Source of the DNA: Okeanomitos corallinicola TIOX110
GTDB taxonomy: Bacteria > Cyanobacteriota > Cyanobacteriia > Cyanobacteriales > Nostocaceae
Length of the DNA: 64,000 bases
Assembly: GCF_038050375.1 (NCBI RefSeq)
Contig: NZ_CP150886.1
Coordinates: 2,087,318 to 2,151,317 of the forward strand
Reading direction: 5' to 3'
Positions 53,723 through 64,000 of this stretch are shown in pieces. The notes beneath the pieces were generated by a model. It did no database searches and was not told where the DNA came from. It was given only the letters and a program-made list of their open reading frames with translations. Numbering within the stretch: the stretch's first letter is position 1; each line of letters opens with the position of its first letter. Made by a program: the position numbers and the translations under genes.

Positions 53723-56700
53723 AGAAATCTTTAACAACCACCAATGGCAATGATACGATTGTTGGCACAAATGCAGATGAAACCTTATCCGGTGGTTTAG
53801 GAGATGATAACCTCAGTAGTAGGGGAGGAAATGATAACCTCAGTGGAGATGAAGGAAATGACACCTTAGATGGTGGAGATGGGAATGATAACCTCAACGG
53901 TGGTATAGGAAATGACTATATTTATGGCGGTACTGGGGATGACACCCTTGATGGGGGAGAGGGGAATGATACCCTAGATGGTATAATAGGAAATAACATT
54001 TACCTATTTGGGAAAGGAGATGGACAAGATACCATCATCAACCCCTACAGTGATAGCACAGCCGGAAAACTCAATACCTTGCAATTTAAACCAGGTGTTC
54101 TCCCTTCAGAAGTCATAGTTTCTCAGGTATATGATAATTATTATGGCTATCAAGCATTGCAATTAAGCATTGCGGGAACTACAGATAGCGTCAAGGTGAT
54201 AGGTTTCTTTTATAACTACGATACCAACAGTAGCATTAATCCCATCCAACAAGTCAGATTTGATGATGGAACTATCTGGGATATCCCAACCTTAGTAGAG
54301 AAATCTTTAATAGGTACAAATGGCAATGATACGATTGTTGGCACAAATGCAGATGAAACCTTATCCGGTGGTTTAGGAGATGATCGTTTACTGGGTGTTG
54401 GGGGAAATGATAACCTCAGTGGAGATGGAGGTAATGATACCCTGCTTGGAGGAGAAGGTAATGACATCATCAACGGACAACAAGGTAATGACATCATCAG
54501 CGGACAACAAGGTAATGATACCCTCAGTGGTGTTAACCCCAATAGCATTAACCCTGGTATTGGTGAAAAAGACACTTTACTTGGTGGTGCAGGAAGCGAT
54601 CGCATTATCTTAGGCGACAGTGGTAACATTTATTATGATGATCTCAATATCACCACTAATGGTAACAGTGATTATGCCTTAATTACCGATTTTAACCCCA
54701 GTGAAGATAAGGTTCAATTACAGGGTGCAGCAACTAATTATCTTCTCCAAACTTCTGGTTCTAATACTAATCTCTTCATTGACAAAGCTGGAAGTGAACC
54801 TGATGAACTTATTGCTATATTCCAAAATGTCACGGGTTTAAATCTAACTACTAATGCCTTTGAATATATTACCCCAGTTAATGCCTTTGCTTTTGGCAGT
54901 GCAACCTACACCGCTAATGAAAGTGAAACCGCAGAGGTGACAGTTATTCGTACTGGTAGTCTGGTTGGCCAAGTTAGCGTTAATTTAATTTTAACTAATG
55001 GTACTGCACAATCTCCAGCAGATTACAATAACGCTCCTATTTCTGTCATCTTTAATGATGGAGAAAATAGCAAAACTGTCACTATTTCCATAGTTAATGA
55101 TACAGATTTTGAAAGCAGCGAAACCATCAATCTGGCTTTAAGTAACCCCAGTAATGGGTTTAATTTAGGAGAACAAAATACTGCCACTCTGACTATTATT
55201 GATGATGATACTCCAGTAGTGGGAATATTATCTTTTAGTAGCGCGAACTATACTGTTAATGAAAATGGTACACCTGTTGTTGCTGTTACTATCATTCGTA
55301 CAGGGGGAAGTGATGGTGCTGTGAGTGTAACATTAACCCCCACAGATGGAACAGCAAATGTAGGAAGTGATTACAATAATCAGGATATTGTCGTTAATTT
55401 TGCCAATCAGGAAACAAGTAAAACTGTTACTATTCCTATCATTAACGACAGCGTTTACGAAAACACAGAAACCATCAATTTAACTTTATCAAATCCTACA
55501 GGTGGGGCAACTTTAGGAACACAAACTACAGCAGTTCTCAATATTGTTGATAATGATGCAGTACCAGGAACAATTCAATTTAGTAATTCTGCTTATTCAA
55601 TAAATGAAAATGGTACAGTTATCAATGCTGTTACTTTAACTCGCACTGGGGGAAGTGATGGTACTGTGAGTGTAACATTAACCCCCACAGATGGAACAGC
55701 AAATGCAGGAATTGATTATACAAACAATCCAATTACTGTTAGTTTTGCTAACGGAGAAACCAGCAAAACCGTTACTATTCCTATCATCAATGACACTGTT
55801 TACGAACCCACAGAAACTGTAAATTTAACTTTATCAAATCCCACAGATGGGGCAATTTTAGGAACACAGCAAACTGCAATTCTCAATATTGTTGATAATG
55901 ATGCAGTACCGGGAACAATTCAATTTAGTAACACAGAATATTCAGTTAATGAAAATGGTACTCCCGTTGCTGCTGTCACCTTAACTCGCACTGAGGGAAG
56001 TGATGGTGCTGTTAGTGTGAGAGTGAATTTAACGAATGGTTCAGCAATTGCTGGAAGTGATTATACAAACAACCCAATTACCGTTAACTTTGCTAATGGA
56101 GAAACCAGTAAAACCGTAAATATTCCAATCGTTGATGACACACAATTTGAACCTGATGAAACTGTTAATTTAAGTTTGTCTAACCCAACTGGTGGTGCAA
56201 ATTTAGGAACACAAACCACAGCGACATTAACTATCATCAATGATGATGTTATCAAACCCGGAACAATTAGTTTAAATAGTAGTAGCTACACAGTTAACGA
56301 AAACGGTACAGCGAATATTACTCTCTTCCGCACTGGGGGAAGTGATGGTACTGTGAGTGTGACATTAACCCCCACAGATGGGACAGCAAATGCAGGAAGT
56401 GATTATACAAATACCCCAATTACTGTTAGTTTTGATAACGTAGAAACCAGCAAAACCGTTACTATTCCTATCATAAATGACACTGTTTACGAACCCACAG
56501 AAACTGTAAATTTAACTTTATCAAATCCCACAGATGGGGCAACTTTAGGAACACAGCAAACTGCAATTCTGAATATTGTTGATAATGATGCAGTACCGGG
56601 AACAATTCAATTTAGTAACACAGAATATTCAGTTAATGAAAATGGTACTCCCGTTGCTGCTGTCACCTTAACTCGTACAGGGGGAAGTGATGGTGTTGTG

Positions 56701-59700
56701 AGTGTGACATTAACCCCCACAGATGGGACAGCAATTGCGGGAAGTGATTATACAAATACTCCAATTACTGTTAACTTTGCTAATGGAGAAACCAGTAAAA
56801 CCGTAAATATTCCAATCGTTGATGACACACAATTTGAACCTGATGAAACTGTTAATTTAAGTTTGTCTAACCCAACTGGTGGTGCAAATTTAGGAACACA
56901 AACCACAGCGACATTAACTATCATCAATGATGATGTTATCAAACCCGGAACAATTAGTTTAAATAGTAGTAGCTACACAGTTAACGAAAACGGTACAGCG
57001 AATATTACTCTCTTCCGCACTGGAGGAAGTGATGGTACTGTGAGTGTAACATTAACCCCCACAGATGGAACAGCAAATGCAGGAAGTGATTATACAAATA
57101 CCCCAATTACTGTTAGTTTTGATAACGGAGAAACCAGCAAAACCGTTACTATTTCTATCATCAATGACACTGTTTACGAACCCACAGAAACTGTAAATTT
57201 AACTTTATCAAATCCTACTGGTGGTGCAACTTTAGGAACACTGCAAACTGCAATTCTGAATATTGTTGATAATGATGCAGTACCGGGAACAATTCAATTT
57301 AGTAACACAGAATATTCAGTTAATGAAAATGGTACTCCCGTTGCTGCTGTCACCTTAACTCGCACTGAGGGAAGTGATGGTGCTGTGAGTGTGAGAGTGA
57401 ATTTAACGAATGGTTCAGCAATTGCAGGAAGCGACTATTATAATAATCCGATTACGGTTAACTTTGCTAATGGAGAAATTAGTAAAACCGTTAATATTCC
57501 CATCATTGATGACAGTGTTTTAGAAAGCAATGAAACCATCAATTTAAGTATTTCTAATGCTACAGGTGGAGCAACTATCGGTACACAAAATAACGCAGTT
57601 GTCAATATTATTGATAATGATTTCAAACCTGAGTTAACTGTGAATATTACTGCGGAACAATTTACCGAAGGTAATACCATTCAAGGAACAGTTACCCGCA
57701 ACACTGCAACTACAGAACCTCTGACTGTCACCTTAATTAATAGCGATATTACCCAAATTACTGTACCTGCTACAGTTACCATTCCCACAGGTGAAAATTC
57801 TGTGAACTTTAATATTACTGCCATTAATGACAGCTTAATTGAACTGCCAAAAAATTACAGTATTATTGCTACTGCTGCGGGGTTTGTGAGTGGTTCAGAT
57901 AGCATTTCTGTGATTGATAATGATGCAGTTACTTTAACCTTAACAGTTGATATTAATAATATTAACGAAAATGGTGGAAAAGCGATCGCCACTGTCACCC
58001 GCAATTTCGTTACAGATATCCCCTTAGTAGTTCAACTTTCTAGCAGTGACACCACTGAAGCAACCGTTCCCGGTACTGTGACAATTGCTGGTAATCAAGC
58101 ATCAGCGACTTTTGAAATTCAAGGCATTGATGATACAATTTTGGATGGTACGCAAGCTGTTGTTATTACCGCTAAACCCACCTACACTAATACAAATTTA
58201 GCGACCAATACAGGAAATGCGACTGTTAATTTGAATGTTGTTGATAACGAAAGTCCCAGTTTACAATTAACAATAGATAAGGATGTAATTGCAGAAACAG
58301 GAACAGCAACCGCAACTATTACCCGCAATACTAATACAAATAGTGATTTAGTTGTCACTCTTAATTCTAGCGATACATCAGAAGCAACTGTTCCCAATAC
58401 CGTAACAATTGCAGCAGGACAAACTTCAGCTAATTTTACAATTTCTGGAGTCAGTGATGGAATTAATGATGGTAGTCAAAACGTCACTATTACTGCTTCT
58501 GCAACTGGGTTAAATAGTGGTAGTGATAGTTTAGAAGTCACAAATATTAATATCCCAGATTTAACAATTACAAATTTACAAGGTGTGCAGAACACCTACA
58601 CAGGAAAACAATCACAATTTACCTATACTGTTGCTAATAATGGCATTATTGCAGCTTCAGGAAATTGGCAAGATCGAATTTATTTATCAACAGATGATCA
58701 ACTAGATGCTGATGATACTTTATTAGGAGAATTTGCTTTAGGTAGTCTTGAAAATCCTGCAAATTTATTAACAGGAACAGCTTATGATCGTACAGTTCTT
58801 TATTCTGCACCCCGTACTCCAGGAGAATATTATTTAATAGGTGTCACTGATGCAGGAAATACTATTGATGAAGGGTTAAGTATTGGTGAAAATAATAATA
58901 TTACAATCACCCCATTCACCATTATTCCTGCTTATAATGCGACAGTTTACACCGACACAGAAACAGGCGTAATGGGAAATCCTGTTACATTAAGGGGACA
59001 AGCATTAAGTAATAGTGATAATTCTCCTGTAGCTTACGAATTTGTCACAGTTAGAGTAGAAAATAAAGGTTATATTCGAGAATTTAACGCATTTACCGAT
59101 GAAAATGGTAATTTTGTCAGACAATTTAATCCCCTAGCAGGAGAAGCAGGAACTTATAATATTAATGCTTATTTCCCTGGTTTTGCTGGTGAAGATAGTG
59201 CAGCAGAAGATCAATTTACCTTGTTAGGAATGCGGTTTGAAGAAAATGATCAATTCCTCTCTCAAGTATCCCAACGCATCACCGAAGGAATAAATTTTAA
59301 TGGTTCAGTACAATTACAAAACCTCGGTGATATAGAATTATCAGGATTAACAGCTACTGTCAATGGTGCGCCTAGTGATTGGACAGTTAATGTTACTCCA
59401 GAAAAAACCAATTTAGCAGGTAATGAAGAAATTACTGTTAATTATAGTATTAACGTTCCCAATGATAATTTTCAATATTACAACTTCGCTTTCGGGTTAA
59501 GTACAAATGAAGGTGTTACTGCTAATTTACCAATTAAAGTAGATGTCAATCCATTATTACCTAAATTAGTTGCAGATACAAATAGACTGCAAGCAACTAT
59601 GTTACGGGGTGATCAAACTTTAGTTGAATTTACTGTAACTAACGAAGGAGAAATAGCATCAGGGGAATTAGATATTACACTACCAGAAGCATCTTGGTTA

Positions 59701-62700
59701 AAATTAGCTTCCCCTGTAACTTTACCATCTTTAAATACTGGTGATTCAACTACTGTAACTTTATTATTGCAAGCCTCAGAAACACAAGAATTAACTGTTT
59801 ATAATGGCAATTTAGTTATTTCTGGGGATGAAGCATCTTTAAGATTGCCCTTTGATTTTCGTGCAGTTTCCGAGGCTAAAGGTAATCTGAATATTAATGT
59901 AGTTGATGAATTATTCTTCTTTACAGAAGACTCACCTACCTTAGCAAATGCCACTATTACTTTATTAGATCCGTTTACAGGAAGTGTGATCTTTTCGGAA
60001 ACCGATGCAGATGGAATTTTATCAAAAACAGATTTAGCCGAAGGATATTATAAACTGCGAATCAGTGCCGATAGTCATGATAGTTATGAACAAAATATCT
60101 ATATTGATGCAGGGGAAACAGAAAATATCCAGGCATTTTTATCCAGACAAACTGTTAAATACACATGGACAGTCACACCGACAGAAATAGAAGACCGATA
60201 TACAATTAGTATAGAAAGCGTTTTTGAAACAGACGTTCCCATTCCCACTATTGTTATTGAACCTGCATTCATTGACCTAGAACAGTTACAAGTTGTGGGT
60301 CAGGTAATGCAAATAGACGTTATTGCCACAAATCATGGTTTGATAGCTGCTAATGATATTAATCTCTATTTTGGCAACCATCCTTTTTATGAAGTCGAGC
60401 CACTGATTGATAACATTGATATTTTAGCTGCGAAAAGTTCAATTACAGTGCCGGTGCGTATCACTCGCATTGCAGACTTTGACACCCTGAGTAGTTCTGG
60501 TAATGAACTCTCTGTTCAATCAACTCCTTCCGTACCTTGTAGTATTTCTGCGGGTCTAGATTATTCCTATGAGTGTGCTGGCGAACAAATTTCAAGAGCT
60601 ATTCCTCTACCAATCTTAAATGTTGAAGGTAACTGTGTCACTTCCGGTATTCGTGGTGGTGGTCTTGGTGCTGTTTTTGGTTTTGGAGGAGGAGGAGGAG
60701 GTGGTGGTGGTGGTGGTGGTGGTGGTGGTGGTCGTGGTGGTGCTGGTGACAGTCGTATCGTTCCCATTGAAGTTAACTTACAAGATTCTAATTGCGATCC
60801 TTCCGTGGAAAACAATAGACAAGCTACTATTAATTTAGCTCTTACTTTAGCAAGTATGATTCCTGGACCTGTGGGAGCAGCTTTTGGAGCCTTTTCTCTT
60901 TTTATTAGTGCAGTCAAATTTAACGATGGTAAAGCTGGTTATGCAGATTTTTTAAATATTGGTGTTGCAATAACTGAGATTAAATTTAAGATTAAAGGAA
61001 AGTTACAAGGTGGTGTGAATTTAGTTTCTATCCTTCTAGCCTTAGAACCATTTTTTGACGCCCGTCAGTTTGGGAGTGAGTCTATTTCAGCTAGTGATTT
61101 AAAAGGATTAGCTTTTACCTCTTCTCTTAATCAAGGGTTAGCTAATATTGCCCAATATCAAGAAAGAATCCAATCTATTTATGATACCTACCTCGCCTTT
61201 TTTGGAGATGAAGTCTGGCTGAATTTTGCCCCTGAAGAACAAGCTGCTGCTGATAATTGGTTGACAGCTTTCTTTGATAAAATGAACGGTAGCACTGCTC
61301 AAGAGGTTCTCATTACTAATGCTGAACAAGATGAATTATTAAATATACCTTTCCCATCATCTATTTCTGGCTCCGCAGTTCTCAAATTAATTAATCGCTG
61401 GAATCAAACAGTTAACAATTTTGAAAACGGTATTTACAATCAATCTCAAGTCCCTCAAGGTGAAAGCATTGACTTTATTGATATTGATCAACTTTCTACC
61501 GCATTAAATTCTTGGGAACAAGGGATAATTGATACCCAAGCAGAAGGATATAACGATATTTTTGAAGGTTTACAAGCTCTAAACAATGAATATCAACAAG
61601 CATTAGAAGGAAGTGGTGGAATTTGCGCCACTGTCAGAATCAAAATTGATCAAGAATTAGTCATGACTCGTGCTGCTTTCTTAGGTTCATTAGAAATCGA
61701 AAACGGCAATTCTACTAACTTAGAAAACCTCTCTGTCACCCTACAAATTAAAGACGAAAATGGCAATATCGTTAACGATTTATTCGGTATTACAGATCCG
61801 ATTCTTAGAAATATCACCGCTGTTGATGGTACAGGAATATTAACAGGTGATAATCCCAATACTAGCGAAGATGAAGGAATAGGTAGCGCCCAATGGACAT
61901 TTATTCCTACTAATTTAGCTGCACCAGAAATTCCTACTCAATACAGCATTGGTGGTTCGCTTTCATACCTAGAAAACGGTACAACTATCACCGTTCCTTT
62001 ACTTTCCGCACCTATTACCGTTTATCCCCAAGCAGAACTATATTTAGACTACTTCCATCAAAGAGATGTATTTGCTGATGACCCCTTTACCAATGATATT
62101 ATCGAACCTTCTGTACCTTATTCCTTAGCAGTTTTAGTTAGAAATGAAGGTAAAGGTGCAGCCAAAAATCTAAGAATTACCTCTGGTCAACCAAAAATCA
62201 TTGATAATGAAAAAGGTTTATTAGTTGATTTCCAAATCATCGGTTCAGAAGTCAATGGTACAGGTGTAAGTCCCTCTTTAACAGCAGATTTCGGAGATAT
62301 TGAAGCTGGAGAAACTGGCGTTGCTGATTGGTTACTCAAGTCTTCTTTACAGGGTAAATTTGTTGATTATCAAGCTACCTTTGAACATATTAATAGTTTG
62401 GGTAAAGAAGAACTTTCTCTAATTAAAGAAGTTACAATTCACGAACTCATTCACAAAGTCCAAGTTAACCATTCTAACCCTGATAACCTCCCTGATTTTC
62501 TGGTGAATGGTACTTTTGATGCCCAATTTACTCCCGATATTATCTACTTTAGTAGTGGTGGAACAGCACCAATAAATGCTGTCAAAAATGCCACTATTGA
62601 TGCACCTGCAACCCTGAATGATTTAACTGTAGAAATTGCTGCTACTGTAGAAGATGGTTGGACATATTTCCGGTTAGATGAACCCAGTGATAGTCAATTT

Positions 62701-64000
62701 GATATTGTTAAAATTCAACGTGCAGATGGGACAGAAATTAGTTTAGATAATATTTGGACAACTGATAGAACTTTCCCCGGTACTGGTCGTCCTATCTATG
62801 AAAATATCCTCCATTTCTTTGACTATACCAATGCTGGAAATACAACCTACACCGTAACTTATGTCCCTGGTGGTCCCACTGTCACTGATATTATTGATGT
62901 CAGTCCAGATCCTATTTCTACAGCAGTTAACGCCATTACAGTTGAATTTTCTGAAGCAATAAAAGCCAATACTTTTGATTACAATGATTTAAGTTTGACT
63001 TTAAATGGTGGTAGTAATTTAATTAACTCTAGTGTTTCTATTCTTTCCTTATCTCCTAGCAGTTATCAAATTACAGGATTAAATTCTCTCACTAATAATA
63101 ATGGTGAATATACCCTCACCGTTAATGCTAGTGGAATAGAAGATACATCAGGACAAATTGGGTTAGGTTCATTAACAGAAACTTGGGTAAAATCAGCCAC
63201 CGGAAATGCTGATACTACTGCACCTATTGTTAATGATATTATTGATTTGTTTATTGATCCTCGTAATCAATCTGTTCCCTCTCTCACTGTTCAATTCTCA
63301 GAAAAAATTGATCTGAGTACCTTTACTTGGGAAGATGTAATACTCACTAGAAATGGTAGTACAAATTTAATCAATAATACTGTTACTATTTCTGCAATAG
63401 ATGACACAACTTACCGCATTAATGGGTTATCAGACTTAACTTTAACTGATGGCAATTACAACCTCACCGTTAATGGTAGTGGTATTCAAGACTTAGCTGG
63501 TAATGCAGGAACAGGTACACAGTCAGAAACTTGGGTAATGGATACCCTAGCACCCACAGCACCTAGTAATATTGTTGTTGGTGGAATATCTGTTAATAGT
63601 ACAGAATTGGAAACAGCATCTTTACAAATTCTCACCAATTCAGGGCAAATTCGCATTAATACTCTCACTCCTACTATTAGTGGAGAATTGGGTGAAACAG
63701 GGTTAAAAGTCTTTATTTACGATCAAACTACCAATGAACTTTTAACTCAAGCTACTGTTACAGATACTCAATTTAGTAGTAGTGTAGAACTTTCTTCACC
63801 GGGTGCAAGAAAATTAGAAATTCGGGTAGAAGATGCAGCAGGAAATATAACTAATTCCTCTTTAAGTCTGTTTGCCGATGTAACTCAACCTGTGATTCTG
63901 GAATTTCTCAATGTTCCCCAAACTCCAACATTAAATCCTGTTAGTTATATTGATGTTCAATTCTCTGAACAAATTAATCTCAATACCTTTGATTTCAATG
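53704..64000 (+). CDS. Giant RTX / Calx-beta / CARDB-like surface protein, continuing beyond the window
   Basis: The frame is open from just after TGA 53701 to the window end (over 3400 codons). It has no ATG near its start, so it is the continuation of 53231 after a one-base-type frameshift. Order: RTX nonapeptides (53760-53980 and 54340-54600, GGEGNDTLDG type) and eight Calx-beta units (54889-57630, INENGTxxAxVTLTRTGG ... DGTANAGSDY). Three looser beta repeats follow (57630-58550), then a CARDB-like region (58560-58920, LTITNLQGVQNTYTGKQSQF). Next come carboxypeptidase-regulatory-like and NPCBM-like beta domains, a 16-Gly run (60685-60732), a helical segment (60840-61620) and Ig-like repeats with FSEAIKANTFDYNDL (62930 on). 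It is likely type I secreted to the cell surface or exopolysaccharide as an adhesin, with calcium binding throughout. Confidence 0.85.
53719..53808 (+). repeat. 90-bp direct repeat, copy 1 (at the frameshift)
   Basis: GTAGAGAAATCTTTA ... AATGGCAATGATACGATTGT ... GGTTTAGGAGATGAT. It matches 54295-54384 except for about ten bases around 53734-53743. The TAG that ends the 53231 frame overlaps its first bases. Confidence 0.92.
54295..54384 (+). repeat. 90-bp direct repeat, copy 2
   Basis: The same VEKSL ... NGNDTIVGTNADETLSGGLG coding block, preceded here in frame by IPTL. Confidence 0.92.
55911..57284 (+). repeat. Two tandem 687-bp units (each two Calx-beta domains) plus a partial third
   Basis: The marker GGGAACAATTCAATTTAGTA occurs at 55911, 56598 and 57285, exactly 687 bp apart. 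Long stretches within the units are identical. Unit ends such as AAACCCGGAACAATTAGTTT repeat at the same spacing. Confidence 0.93.
60685..60732 (+). repeat. Trinucleotide microsatellite (GGA)5(GGT)11 encoding 16 Gly
   Basis: In frame with the giant ORF and flanked by GGGLGAVFGF and RGGAGDSR. Length changes by slippage of whole codons would keep the frame. Confidence 0.95.

Noticed and set aside
53704-53724. Programmed ribosomal frameshift in the giant protein gene
   Set aside because: No slippery heptamer of the X-XXY-YYZ kind followed by a stem was seen at the junction; a mutation, recombination scar or sequencing error is simpler.
54380-54613. 77-aa ORF rich in KVMTSS repeats on the + strand
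   Set aside because: It is an out-of-frame reading of the RTX nonapeptide DNA of the giant protein gene.
56061-56942. Two almost identical 64-aa minus-strand ORFs 687 bp apart
   Set aside because: They are antisense shadows of the duplicated Calx-beta units; useful only as a sign of the 687-bp period.
60567-60917. Minus-strand 116-aa ORF with a polyproline run
   Set aside because: It is the antisense of the glycine microsatellite; the + frame has continuous domain structure on both sides.

Overview
The window is about 64 kb of chromosome from a filamentous, Nostocales-type cyanobacterium (Anabaena/Nostoc/Dolichospermum-like). This rests on low GC, many HIP1 octamers (GCGATCGC), short tandem 7-8 bp repeats between genes, and cyanobacterial families: DUF928-CHASE2 cyclase pair, SLH-OprB iron-uptake porin, CyRepA1, Uma2, and an icfG-type partner-switching locus. 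No rRNA, tRNA or CRISPR array was seen.

Layout. 0-9.1 kb: end of a TIGR01777 epimerase-like gene, a small ORF, penicillin-binding protein 1C, and a divergent giant alpha-2-macroglobulin lipoprotein, the classic envelope-defence pair. 9.2-14.1 kb: an accessory patch with a 5'-truncated hsdM remnant, a Uma2 nuclease and a plasmid-type CyRepA1 replication protein. 14.1-19.0 kb: TPR protein, DUF928 protein, CHASE2 nucleotide cyclase (probably guanylyl type by its specificity residues) and a metallo-beta-lactamase-fold hydrolase.

19.9-27.8 kb and 41.7-52.6 kb look like two halves of one system on the + strand. The first half has a DJ-1/PfpI protein, a benzoylformate-decarboxylase-like ThDP enzyme, three small SnoaL-like proteins, a small subunit of the xanthine dehydrogenase (XDH) family, an F420-reductase-like NADP protein and the XDH-family large subunit. 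The second half has the XDH-family FAD subunit, a quinone-oxidoreductase-like MDR, a second DJ-1/PfpI protein, a VOC protein, a TMEM175-like channel, an AGE-family sugar epimerase, STAS, GlgX, STAS, an RsbW-like kinase and a GAF-SpoIIE phosphatase. The last part matches the icfG carbon/glucose regulatory cluster of Synechocystis in content. All three XDH-like subunits have lost or altered cofactor and catalytic motifs. The small subunit keeps only two cysteines, so it cannot carry the two [2Fe-2S] clusters of its family. This degenerate trio, tied to SnoaL proteins and a partner switch, is the best candidate for an undescribed system.

Between the halves (28-41 kb) lie a DUF29 gene, the porin, two tandem RTX proteins that each carry two SnoaL-like domains, two Ser/Thr kinases and another Uma2 gene. 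The RTX proteins may be secreted relatives of the small SnoaL proteins. Their last 717 bp are almost identical, which indicates recent duplication or gene conversion.

53.2-64 kb: one giant RTX/Calx-beta/CARDB-like surface protein gene running off the window. It is interrupted by a frameshift exactly where a 90-bp direct repeat begins, and it carries a 687-bp internal duplication and a 16-glycine microsatellite.
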